Assembly: GCA_900551885.1 (NCBI GenBank)
Contig: URXS01000010.1
Location: forward strand, 1 to 34,998
DNA length: 34,998 nucleotides
From: an uncultured Oscillibacter sp.
Lineage (GTDB): Bacteria; Bacillota; Clostridia; Oscillospirales; Oscillospiraceae
Direction: 5' to 3'
Shown here: piece after piece, positions 7,977 through 15,131 of the stretch
Position numbering within the stretch: the first letter of the stretch is position 1
Layout: each line of letters begins with the position of its first letter
Program-made: the position numbers and the translations under genes
Notes under the pieces: model-generated
Told to the model about the DNA's origin: nothing
What the model saw: the letters and a program-made list of their open reading frames with translations, nothing else
Database searches by the model: none

Positions 7977-7995
7977 GCGCAGCACTGATTTCCGG

Positions 7996-8023
7996 GGCTG
8001 GGAACGGTCAACCGTTCCCAGCC
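7996..8023 (+). other. Intergenic stem-loop between binding protein and permease genes
   Basis: A 12-bp perfect stem GGCTGGGAACGG-TCAA-CCGTTCCCAGCC, not followed by a T-run. A second hairpin, GGGACCG-CTCCC-CGGTCCC, follows at 8042-8060. Such hairpins commonly protect the 3' end of a binding-protein mRNA and give it excess over permease and ATPase; that role is inferred. Confidence 0.6.
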
Positions 8024-8110
8024 TTGAGACCCGTCGGAGGGGGGACCGCTCCCCGGTCCCTCTTCCGATGCGCCTCGCACATTATATAAAAAGGAAGGGA
8101 GCTTTCCCTC

Positions 8111-8986
8111 ATGGAACGATTCGTACAATTGGGTGCCGACATCGTCAAACTCTGGCAGCGGTGTGGCGGCGACTACCTCAACGGCATCAAAAATACCCTG
8201 ATCCTGGCGCTGGTAGCCACAGCCATCGGCTGCATCATCGGCTTGATCTGCGGCATCCTGAACACCATCCCCTGCTCCAAGAATGATCCCCCTGCCAAGC
8301 GGTTTGTCATCAAGCTGATCCGGGCCATTGTCCGGATCTACGTGGAGGTCTTCCGGGGCACGCCCATGATGCTGCAGGCGGTGTTCATCTATTACGGTCT
8401 GCCCTATTTCACCAACAACTCCGTCCAGTGGCCCAGTGTGTGGGCGGCGGCCATCCTGGTGGTCTCCATCAACACCGGCGCCTATATGGCCGAATCTGTT
8501 CGGGGCGGCATCATCTCCATTGACCCGGGCCAGACCGAGGGCGCCAAGGCCATCGGCATGACCCATGTGCAGACCATGACCTCCGTCATTCTGCCCCAGG
8601 CCATCCGCAATATCATGCCTCAGATCGGCAACAACCTGATTATCAATATCAAGGATTCCTCCGTGATGTTCATCATCTCCTTTACGGAGTTCTTTGCCGC
8701 CCACCGGGGTGCTGTGGGAGCCACCTATCTGTACTTCCCCTCCGCCACCATTGAGATGATCGGCTATCTCACCATGACCCTGATCGCCTCCCTCATCCTG
8801 CGGTGGGTGGAAAAGCGCATGGATGGCAGCAGTGACTACGAGCTGGTCCAGACGGACTCCCTGACCATGACCGCCGGAACGTACAACTACCCCGACCGGG
8901 GCACACCCTTCGACGAGCACAGCAAGGAATATCGGGAACGGGTCCAGCAGGAACTCAAACACGGACGGAGTAGGGGGGATCGCTGA
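8111..8986 (+). CDS. Amino-acid ABC importer, permease (HisM/GlnP type)
   Basis: A 291-residue inner-membrane permease. The N-terminal segment GDYLNGIKNTLILALVATAIG is the usual HisM/HisQ entry, followed by FRGTPMMLQAVFIYYGLP. The EAA loop that docks the ATPase reads GAKAIGMTHVQTMTSVILPQ, then AIRNIMPQIGNN. There are about five membrane helices. The C-terminal 45 residues (after the last helix, about 245-291) form a charged cytoplasmic tail longer than usual for the family. SD AAGGAAGGGAG about 9 nt upstream. Separated from the binding-protein gene by 134 nt with two hairpins. Only one permease gene is present, so a homodimer is expected. Confidence 0.95.
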   Translation: MERFVQLGADIVKLWQRCGGDYLNGIKNTLILALVATAIGCIIGLICGILNTIPCSKNDPPAKRFVIKLIRAIVRIYVEVFRGTPMMLQAVFIYYGLPYFTNNSVQWPSVWAAAILVVSINTGAYMAESVRGGIISIDPGQTEGAKAIGMTHVQTMTSVILPQAIRNIMPQIGNNLIINIKDSSVMFIISFTEFFAAHRGAVGATYLYFPSATIEMIGYLTMTLIASLILRWVEKRMDGSSDYELVQTDSLTMTAGTYNYPDRGTPFDEHSKEYRERVQQELKHGRSRGDR

Positions 8987-8987
8987 T

Positions 8988-9728
8988 ATGAACGATATGA
9001 TTTTGGAGATTCGCCACCTGTCCAAATCCTTTGGAACCCATGAGGTGCTGCGGGACATTGACTTCTCCGTTGCCAAGGGTGACGTGACCAGCATCATCGG
9101 CGCCTCCGGCTCCGGCAAGTCCACGCTGCTGCGGTGCGTAAACCTGCTGGAAACCCCCACCAGCGGCGAGATCCTCTACCACGGGCAGAACGTGGCGGGT
9201 GCTGGGGTCAACGCCGCCCAGTACCGCTCCCACGTGGGCATGGTATTCCAATCCTTCAACCTGTTCAACAACATGACCGTGCTGGAAAACTGTGTGGTGG
9301 GTCAGGTGAAGGTCCTGAAAAAAAGCAAGGCCGAGGCCCGGGACAACGCCATGCGCTATCTCAATCAGGTGGGCATGGCCCCCTATATCAACGCCAAGCC
9401 CCGGCAGATCTCCGGCGGTCAGAAGCAACGGGTGGCCATTGCCCGGGCTCTGGCCATGGAACCGGAGGTATTGCTGTTTGACGAGCCCACTTCCGCTCTG
9501 GACCCGGAAATGGTGGGCGAGGTGCTGGACGTCATGAAGGCCCTGGCCCAGGAGGGTATGACCATGCTGGTGGTGACCCATGAGATGGCCTTTGCCCGGG
9601 ATGTCTCCAGCCATGTGGTTTACATGAATGAGGGCGTCATCTGTGAGGAAGGCGCGCCCGCCGATGTCTTCGGCAACCCCCAGCGCCAGGAGACCAAGGA
9701 CTTCCTCTCCCGCTTCCGCAAAAACTGA
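8988..9728 (+). CDS. Amino-acid ABC importer, ATP-binding protein
   Basis: A 246-residue ATPase of the polar amino acid uptake family (GlnQ/HisP). Walker A GASGSGKST (about residues 38-46), Q-loop in VGMVFQSFNLF, ABC signature SGGQKQRVAIARAL, Walker B VLLFDEPTSALD, and switch His in VVTHEM are all present. It starts 1 nt after the permease stop, so the two are coupled; SD TAGGGGGG upstream. An alternative ATG three codons in would leave a poorer spacing. A strong terminator follows. It energises uptake of the riboswitch-linked substrate, inferred to be lysine. Confidence 0.96.
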   Translation: MNDMILEIRHLSKSFGTHEVLRDIDFSVAKGDVTSIIGASGSGKSTLLRCVNLLETPTSGEILYHGQNVAGAGVNAAQYRSHVGMVFQSFNLFNNMTVLENCVVGQVKVLKKSKAEARDNAMRYLNQVGMAPYINAKPRQISGGQKQRVAIARALAMEPEVLLFDEPTSALDPEMVGEVLDVMKALAQEGMTMLVVTHEMAFARDVSSHVVYMNEGVICEEGAPADVFGNPQRQETKDFLSRFRKN

Positions 9729-9746
9729 GCACTTATACGGAAAAAG

Positions 9747-9783
9747 GAAACCGGACCGTTTTCAAGCGGTCCGGTTTCTTTTT
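9747..9783 (+). terminator. Terminator of the lysine-importer operon
   Basis: A 12-bp stem GAAACCGGACCG / CGGTCCGGTTTC with an 8-nt loop, then TTTTT. Confidence 0.92.
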
Positions 9784-9833
9784 GCGGTTCTCTGCGGCAG
9801 AGGCGGAACTCTTTTTCCCATCTGTTGCAACCA

Positions 9834-9881
9834 CCACTTGTCCTTGTGGTCCTTCCAGTCTACAATAACAATATCTTGAAT
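9834..9881 (+). promoter_or_regulatory. Tandem NrdR-like boxes over the nrdG promoter
   Basis: Box A 9834-9849 CCACTTGTCCTTGTGG (outer halves CCAC/GTGG symmetric). Box B 9866-9881 TAACAATATCTTGAAT, whose core CAATATCTTG is close to the NrdR consensus acaCwAtATaTwGtgt. They start 32 nt apart, about three helical turns, the spacing typical of NrdR operator pairs. Confidence 0.65.
9838..9866 (+). promoter_or_regulatory. Promoter of nrdG
   Basis: TTGTCC, 17 nt, TACAAT. The -35 lies inside the upstream NrdR-like box, and the second box begins at the last base of the -10, so both would block polymerase. Confidence 0.7.
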
Positions 9882-9907
9882 ATTCTCGTGAGATCAGGTG
9901 AGACACG

Positions 9908-10621
9908 ATGCGGATTTGCGGACTGCAAAAGTTATCCATGGTGGACTATCCCGGCAAACTGGCTGCCACGGTGTTTACCGGCGGCTGTGACCTCCGATGC
10001 CCCTTCTGCCACAACGCCCTGCTGGTGACCCGGCTGACGGAGAGCCCTGTCCTGACGGAGGATGAGGTGCTGGAATTCCTGAAAAAGCGCCAAGGCCTGC
10101 TAGACGGGGTGGTCCTCTCCGGCGGAGAGCCGCTGTTGCAGCCTGGAGCAGCGGATTTTCTGGCGATGGTGCGGCAAATGGGCTTTGCCGTGAAGCTGGA
10201 CACCAACGGCTTCCATCCCCAGGCCCTGGCGGAAATTCTGGAGCGGGGACTGGTGGATTATGTGGCCATGGACATCAAAAACCGGCGGGAGAAGTACGGC
10301 GATACCTGCGGCGTGCCGGGGCTGGACCCGGCTCCCGTGGAGGAGAGCCTCCATCTGCTGATCGGCAGCGGCGTGGACTTTGAACTGCGTACCACTTTGG
10401 TCCGGAACTTCCACACACCGGAGGACCTGGCCGCCATGGGCCGGTGGGTGGCGGGTTTCTTCCCGGAGGGAACGACCCCCCGGTATTTCCTTCAGAAATT
10501 CGTGGACTCCGGCAATCTGATTTCCACCGGCTGCCGCGGTTTTGATGACAGGGAAATGGCCGCCATGGCGGAAAAAATCCGGCCCTTCCTTCCCCGGGTG
10601 GAGCTGCGGGGCGTGGAATGA
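9908..10621 (+). CDS. nrdG: Anaerobic ribonucleotide reductase activating protein (radical SAM)
   Basis: A 237-residue radical-SAM activase that uses a [4Fe-4S] cluster and S-adenosylmethionine to form the glycyl radical on NrdD. The cluster motif is CDLRCPFCHN (CX3CX2C, about residues 27-34). VLSGGEPLLQ is the SAM-binding GGE motif. At ~240 residues with MRICGLQKLSMVDYPGK at the start it fits the longer NrdG subtype rather than the ~155-residue E. coli form. SD AGGTGA about 6 nt before the ATG. nrdG precedes nrdD here, each with its own promoter and NrdR-like box pair. No terminator lies between them. Confidence 0.94.
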   Translation: MRICGLQKLSMVDYPGKLAATVFTGGCDLRCPFCHNALLVTRLTESPVLTEDEVLEFLKKRQGLLDGVVLSGGEPLLQPGAADFLAMVRQMGFAVKLDTNGFHPQALAEILERGLVDYVAMDIKNRREKYGDTCGVPGLDPAPVEESLHLLIGSGVDFELRTTLVRNFHTPEDLAAMGRWVAGFFPEGTTPRYFLQKFVDSGNLISTGCRGFDDREMAAMAEKIRPFLPRVELRGVE

Positions 10622-10624
10622 CAC

Positions 10625-10671
10625 AGACAATCTTTGGTGATTCCCACGAAAGTAATCACAAGATATTGTGG
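10625..10671 (+). promoter_or_regulatory. Tandem NrdR-like boxes upstream of nrdD
   Basis: Box 2, 10656-10671, TCACAAGATATTGTGG, is a near-perfect NrdR box (palindrome CACAA/TTGTG). Box 1, 10625-10640, AGACAATCTTTGGTGA, matches about 11 of 16 consensus positions. Start-to-start spacing is 31 nt. The pair lies just upstream of the -35 at 10681. Confidence 0.75.
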
Positions 10672-10680
10672 TTTCGTCCA

Positions 10681-10708
10681 TTGACTTTCCTACAGCATGT
10701 GGTACAAT
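10681..10708 (+). promoter_or_regulatory. Promoter of nrdD, with leader hairpin
   Basis: TTGACT, 16 nt, TACAAT. At the expected 5' end of the RNA an 8-bp hairpin ATGGGGCC-AAT-GGCCCCAT occupies 10716-10734. It may stabilise the transcript (inference). Confidence 0.75.
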
Positions 10709-10769
10709 TGGTTGCATGGGGCCAATGGCCCCATCAGCGTGTAAATTTAGAGAAAGCAGGGAGTCCTTC

Positions 10770-13160
10770 ATGTATCAAGTTGTGAAAAGAGACGGCCAGA
10801 TCGCGGAGTTCAATCTCTCCAAGATCAGCGCGGCCATTACCAAGGCCTTCGAGGCCACCCATAAGGAGTACAACCCGGATATCATCGACCTGCTGGCCCT
10901 GCGGGTGACCGCGGATTATCAGGACAAAATCCAGGACGGCAAGGTCTCCGTGGAACAGATCCAGGACAGCGTGGAGGATGTGCTCAGCCAGGCCGGCTAT
11001 GCTGATGTGGCAAAGGCTTACATTCTCTACCGCAAGCAGCGGGAGAAGATCCGCAACCTGAATTCCACCATGCTGGACTACAAGGAACTGGTAAACAACT
11101 ATCTTCACATCAACGACTGGCGTGTGAAGGAGAACTCTACTGTCACCTATTCCGTGGGCGGATTGATCTTGTCCAACTCCGGCGCCATTACCGCCAACTA
11201 CTGGCTCAGCGAGATCTATGACGAGGAGATCGCCAAGGCCCACAAGGACGGCGACATCCATCTCCACGACCTGAGCATGCTGACCGGCTACTGCGCCGGC
11301 TGGAGCCTCAAGCAATTGATCCAGCAGGGCCTGGGCATCCCCGGCAAGATCAACTCCACCCCTGCCAGTCACCTGTCCACCCTCTGCAACCAGATGGTCA
11401 ACTTCTTAGGGATCATGCAGAACGAGTGGGCCGGCGCCCAGGCATTCAGTTCCTTTGATACCTATCTGGCCCCCTTTGTAAAAGTGGACAACCTCACCCA
11501 GAAAGAGGTCAAGCAGTGCATCCAGTCCTTTGTCTTCGGCGTCAACACTCCCAGCCGCTGGGGCACCCAGGCGCCCTTCTCCAACATCACCCTGGACTGG
11601 ACCGTGCCCAAGGACCTGGAGAACCTGCCGGCCATCGTAGGCGGCAAGGAGCAGGACTTCACCTACGGCGACTGCAAAAAAGAGATGGACATGATCAACA
11701 AGGCCTTCATCGAGATCATGACCGAGGGCGACGCCGACGGCCGGGGTTTCCAGTATCCCATCCCCACCTACTCCATCACCAAGGACTTCGACTGGTCCGA
11801 CACAGAGAACAACCGCCTGCTCTTTGAGATGACCGCCAAGTATGGCACGCCCTATTTCTCCAACTACATCAACTCCGACATGGAGCCCTCCGACGTACGC
11901 AGCATGTGCTGCCGTCTGCGGCTGGACCTGCGGGAGCTGCGGAAGAAGTCCGGCGGCTACTTCGGCTCCGGCGAGTCCACCGGCTCCGTAGGCGTGGTCA
12001 CCATCAACCTACCCCGGATCGCCTACCTGTCCCAGACACCCGAGGAGTTCTACGAGCGCCTGGACCACATCATGGACATCGCAGCCCGGAGCCTGAAGAC
12101 CAAGCGCACGGTCATCACCAAGCTGATGGACGCGGGCCTCTATCCCTACACCAAGTACTATCTGGGCACCTTTGAAAACCACTTCTCCACCATCGGCCTG
12201 ATCGGCATGAACGAGGTGGGCCTCAATGCCAAGTGGCTGCGCAAGGACCTGACCCATCCGGAGACCCAGGCCTTTGCCAAGGATGTGCTGAACCATATGC
12301 GGGAGCGCCTGTCCGATTACCAGGAGATGTACGGTGACCTGTACAACCTGGAGGCCACCCCCGCTGAGTCCACCACCTACCGTCTGGCCAAGCACGACGT
12401 GGAAAAGTTCCCCGATATCATCACCGCCGCCAAGCACCCCGGTGACACGCCGTACTACACCAACTCCTCTCACCTGCCTGTGGGCTACACCCAGGATATC
12501 TTCGAGGCCCTGGCAATACAGGACGATCTCCAGACCCTCTACACCTCCGGCACGGTGTTCCACGCCTTCCTGGGCGAGAAGCTGCCGGACTGGAAGGCGG
12601 CGGCCAACCTGGTCCGCAAGATCGCAGAGAACTTCAAGCTGCCCTACTACACCATCTCCCCCACCTATTCCATCTGCCAGGACCACGGCTATATCGCCGG
12701 CGAGCACTTCACCTGCCCCACCTGCGGCAAACCCACCGAGGTCTGGAGCCGGATCACCGGCTACTACCGTCCCATCCAGAACTGGAACGACGGCAAGGTG
12801 CAGGAATTCAAGGACCGCAAGGAGTACGAGGTGGAAAACTCCCGTCTGGAGGGCCGCCGGCTGTGCGACCGGGAGAGCACCGCTTCCGCTGAGGCGGCCG
12901 CGCCTGCCGTATCCGCCTCCGCCGGAGAGGACGAGCTGTTCCTGTTCACCACCAAGACCTGCCCCAACTGCAAGATCGCCAAGAGCGAGCTGGAGAAGGC
13001 TGGTCTGCATTATCAGGTAATGGACGTGGGCGAGCACATGGACCTGGTGAGCCAATACGGCATCCAGCAGGCCCCCACGCTGATCGTCCGCCACGGAGAT
13101 CAGGTGGAAAAGCTGGTGAACGCCTCTGTCATCAAGAAGTTCGCCACCACCCACGCGTAA
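10770..13160 (+). CDS. nrdD: Anaerobic (class III) ribonucleoside-triphosphate reductase with fused C-terminal glutaredoxin-like domain
   Basis: A 796-residue enzyme reducing NTPs to dNTPs without oxygen. Residues 1-90 are an ATP-cone for allosteric control (YQVVKRDGQIAEFNLSKI). The barrel carries the radical-loop cysteines: Cys175 in GYCAGWS and the adjacent pair Cys380-Cys381 in SMCCRLRLD. A zinc site is formed by Cys636/His639 and Cys649/Cys652 (C-x2-H ... CPTC). The glycyl radical residue is Gly664 in RITGYYRP. After a low-complexity Ala/Ser-rich linker (about 700-720) comes a glutaredoxin/NrdH-like domain with CPNC at 731-734 and a cis-Pro motif QQAPTLIV. That tail is not in E. coli NrdD and suggests a built-in disulfide reductant. 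The start at 10770 has AGGGAG 6 nt upstream; longer frames cross the promoter. Confidence 0.96.
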   Translation: MYQVVKRDGQIAEFNLSKISAAITKAFEATHKEYNPDIIDLLALRVTADYQDKIQDGKVSVEQIQDSVEDVLSQAGYADVAKAYILYRKQREKIRNLNSTMLDYKELVNNYLHINDWRVKENSTVTYSVGGLILSNSGAITANYWLSEIYDEEIAKAHKDGDIHLHDLSMLTGYCAGWSLKQLIQQGLGIPGKINSTPASHLSTLCNQMVNFLGIMQNEWAGAQAFSSFDTYLAPFVKVDNLTQKEVKQCIQSFVFGVNTPSRWGTQAPFSNITLDWTVPKDLENLPAIVGGKEQDFTYGDCKKEMDMINKAFIEIMTEGDADGRGFQYPIPTYSITKDFDWSDTENNRLLFEMTAKYGTPYFSNYINSDMEPSDVRSMCCRLRLDLRELRKKSGGYFGSGESTGSVGVVTINLPRIAYLSQTPEEFYERLDHIMDIAARSLKTKRTVITKLMDAGLYPYTKYYLGTFENHFSTIGLIGMNEVGLNAKWLRKDLTHPETQAFAKDVLNHMRERLSDYQEMYGDLYNLEATPAESTTYRLAKHDVEKFPDIITAAKHPGDTPYYTNSSHLPVGYTQDIFEALAIQDDLQTLYTSGTVFHAFLGEKLPDWKAAANLVRKIAENFKLPYYTISPTYSICQDHGYIAGEHFTCPTCGKPTEVWSRITGYYRPIQNWNDGKVQEFKDRKEYEVENSRLEGRRLCDRESTASAEAAAPAVSASAGEDELFLFTTKTCPNCKIAKSELEKAGLHYQVMDVGEHMDLVSQYGIQQAPTLIVRHGDQVEKLVNASVIKKFATTHA

Positions 13161-13172
13161 ATCCAAAACGCC

Positions 13173-13202
13173 AAAAAGGAGGGACCTGTGTCCCTCCTTT
13201 TT
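13173..13202 (+). terminator. Terminator after nrdD
   Basis: A 13-bp perfect stem AAAAAGGAGGGAC-CTGT-GTCCCTCCTTTTT. trxB starts only 26 nt later with an SD inside AGGTG, so trxB gets read-through transcripts or an unseen promoter. Confidence 0.88.
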
Positions 13203-13227
13203 AATCTCATTCTTTCAGGTGATCTTC

Positions 13228-14136
13228 ATGAACGAACATTTCGACATTCTCATCGTGGGCGGCGGCCCCGCCGGTCTCACCGCCGCCATTTACGCCCGCC
13301 GGGCGGGAAAATCCGTGCTGGTGCTGGAGAAAGAGGCCTTCGGCGGACAGATCGCCTCCTCCCCCCGGGTGGACAACTTCCCCGGCTGCTATGGCGTCTC
13401 CGGCGCGGAGCTGGCAGAGCGGCTGTTTGCCCAGGCGGAGGCCCTGGGCGCCCGGGTGGAGCTGGAGGAGGTCCTGGCCATTCAGCCCGGTACGCCCCAC
13501 GTTGTCACCACCGACTACGGCGGCTACACCGCCTCTGCTCTGATCCTGGCCACCGGTATGAAACACCGCTCATTGGGCCTGCCCGGGGAGGAGACCCTGG
13601 CGGGCGTCTCCTACTGTGCCGTGTGCGATGGGGCCTTCTACGCCGGGAAGGATGCAGCCGTTGCCGGCGGCGGCAACACCGCCCTGCAGGACGCCCTGTT
13701 CCTCTCGGACCTGTGCCGCCACGTGACGGTAATCCACCGGCGGGACCAGTTCCGGGGTGACCCCATCCTGGCGGAGGCCCTGGCCAAGCGGGAAAACGTC
13801 ACACTGCGCATGAACACGGTAGTGACCGCTCTGCTGGGCCAGGAACACCTGACAGGCCTGGCCCTGCGGGACACTGTCACCGGCGTGGAATCGGAGCTGG
13901 AAGTGGCGGGGCTGTTCCAGGCGGTGGGCCAGCAGCCGCAAACCCAACTAGCCGCGGCTCTGGGGCTCACCGGTGCGGACGGCTTTCTTCCCGCCGGAGA
14001 GGACTGCCTCACCGCGGCCCCCGGTGTGTTTGTGGCCGGGGACTGCCGCACCAAGGAGGTCCGCCAATTGACCACTGCCTGCGCTGACGGTGCCGTGGCA
14101 GCTCTGGCCGCCTGCCGCTGGGCCGAGGGCCGTTGA
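13228..14136 (+). CDS. trxB: Thioredoxin-disulfide reductase (TrxB)
   Basis: A 302-residue FAD/NAD(P)H flavoprotein that reduces thioredoxin-like proteins. FAD-binding ILIVGGGPAGLTAAIYARRAG at the N-terminus, redox-active CAVCDG (about residues 132-137), NAD(P) site AVAGGGNTALQDAL, and the C-terminal FAD motif GVFVAGDCR are present. The start is the ATG at 13228 with AGGTG 7 nt upstream; a GTG three codons earlier lies on the SD itself. The nucleotide-site loop HRRDQFRG suggests NADPH preference, as in E. coli TrxB (HRRDTFRA). Its position directly after nrdD, whose tail is glutaredoxin-like, suggests it re-reduces that domain (inference). Confidence 0.95.
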   Translation: MNEHFDILIVGGGPAGLTAAIYARRAGKSVLVLEKEAFGGQIASSPRVDNFPGCYGVSGAELAERLFAQAEALGARVELEEVLAIQPGTPHVVTTDYGGYTASALILATGMKHRSLGLPGEETLAGVSYCAVCDGAFYAGKDAAVAGGGNTALQDALFLSDLCRHVTVIHRRDQFRGDPILAEALAKRENVTLRMNTVVTALLGQEHLTGLALRDTVTGVESELEVAGLFQAVGQQPQTQLAAALGLTGADGFLPAGEDCLTAAPGVFVAGDCRTKEVRQLTTACADGAVAALAACRWAEGR

Positions 14137-14175
14137 TTCTTTCTTCCGTCAAAGGAAACACCCCTTGTCTCCCTG

Positions 14176-14214
14176 CCCTTGGCAGCTCTGATAGAGCTGC
14201 CAGGGGCTCTTTTT
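14176..14214 (+). terminator. Terminator after trxB
   Basis: A stem of about 14 bp, CCCTTGGCAGCTC / GAGCTGCCAGGGG with one G-T pair, loop TGATA, then CTCTTTTT. Confidence 0.88.
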
Positions 14215-14306
14215 GTGTCTTGCGCCCGTTGTTCCGCCCTGCCAGAGCGATTCAAGCTCCACAAGCTACACCGGAAAAGCCGTTGGCGAACTGTCGATTT
14301 TGTCTA

Positions 14307-14335
14307 TTGCGGTCGTGCCGCAAATTCGATAGAAT
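14307..14335 (+). promoter_or_regulatory. Promoter of gntR / pur operon with overlapping inverted repeat
   Basis: TTGCGG, 17 nt, TAGAAT. The -35 is itself the left arm of a perfect inverted repeat TTGCGG-N5-CCGCAA (14307-14323), a likely operator. Confidence 0.6.
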
Positions 14336-14363
14336 AAGGTATGACCTTTTTATTGGTACTACC
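14336..14363 (+). promoter_or_regulatory. Pair of GGTANNACC operator-like sites before gntR
   Basis: Two inverted repeats, GGTATGACC (14338-14346, extended AAGGT/ACCTT) and GGTACTACC (14355-14363), start 17 nt apart between the -10 and the SD. They resemble HutC-family GntR operators (GT...AC symmetry), so they are candidate autoregulatory sites. Confidence 0.55.
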
Positions 14364-14390
14364 TATTGAGTTTGAAATTGAGGTGAGTCT

Positions 14391-15116
14391 ATGAGCACGC
14401 AGCCGTCCCAGTCCAAGACCATCCGCCTTCAACTGCTTGCTGACATGAAGGAGGGGGCCTATGCTCACTGTGAGCGCCTGCCCCGGGAGAGCGTCCTGGC
14501 AGAAAAGCTGGGCATCAGCCGCACTCAGCTTCGGGACATTCTGGCCTCTCTGGAGCGGGAAGGCTTCATCACCCGGCGCCACGGCGTGGGAACCATCATC
14601 AACCGCCACGTACTGGAGGCCACAGCCCGTATGGACATTGAGGTGGAGTTCCTGGACATGATCCGTCAGAGTGGCTACAAGGCGGAGGTTGCCTACGTCC
14701 GGGTATCCGACGGCACCGCTGACGCCAAAATCGCCAAGCAGTTGGCCATCGAGGAGGGCACGCCAGTCATCCGCATCGCGCGGCTCTGCACCGCCGACGG
14801 CCGCCCTGCCATCTACTGCGAGGATGTGATGGACAAGTCCCTGGTCAAGGGCAATTACACCATCAAGGATCTGAAGCTGCCCATCTTCCACTTCCTCCAG
14901 CAGTTCTGCGGCATTTACCCCTATCTGGACCTGACGGACCTGAAACCCATTACGGCGGACGCCGCCCTGGCGGAGACGCTGCAGATATCCATCGGCGCCC
15001 CTGTGCTGTACATGGACGAGGTGGATTTCGACATCGACGGCAAGCCGGTGTTCTGTTCCCAGGAGTATTTTGCGGACGGGTTCTTCCGGCACACCGTCCT
15101 GCGCAAAAAGCTGTAA
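14391..15116 (+). CDS. GntR-family (HutC/UTRA type) transcriptional regulator heading the purine operon
   Basis: A 241-residue one-component regulator. The N-terminal winged helix is clear: RLPRESVLAEKLGISRTQLRDILASLEREGFITRRHG, with the GVGTII wing tip typical of GntR. The C-terminal part (about 90-241) is an UTRA ligand-binding domain (VIRIARLCTADGRPAIYCED, LYMDEVDFDIDGKPVFCSQEYF). UTRA domains sense small metabolites; the ligand here is unknown. It is separated from purE by only 15 nt, whose start shares the GGAGG after its stop codon, so it is co-transcribed and probably controls the pur genes. Two GGTANNACC sites precede it. SD AGGTGA 4 nt before the ATG. This is not the PurR found in Bacillus. 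Confidence 0.93.
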   Translation: MSTQPSQSKTIRLQLLADMKEGAYAHCERLPRESVLAEKLGISRTQLRDILASLEREGFITRRHGVGTIINRHVLEATARMDIEVEFLDMIRQSGYKAEVAYVRVSDGTADAKIAKQLAIEEGTPVIRIARLCTADGRPAIYCEDVMDKSLVKGNYTIKDLKLPIFHFLQQFCGIYPYLDLTDLKPITADAALAETLQISIGAPVLYMDEVDFDIDGKPVFCSQEYFADGFFRHTVLRKKL

Positions 15117-15131
15117 GGAGGACTTTCCCAT

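Noticed and set aside
7996..8023. Transcription terminator after the binding-protein gene
   Set aside because: Stem is strong but there is no T-run, and permease and ATPase must be transcribed from the same promoter.
10668..10769. Upstream in-frame extension of nrdD
   Set aside because: It would translate through the -35/-10 and end of the NrdR-like box; the ATG at 10770 has an AGGGAG SD and the conserved ATP-cone start.
14137..14390. Purine (guanine/adenine) or ZTP riboswitch before the pur cluster
   Set aside because: I looked for the conserved junction motifs here and before purD, purL and guaB and saw none.
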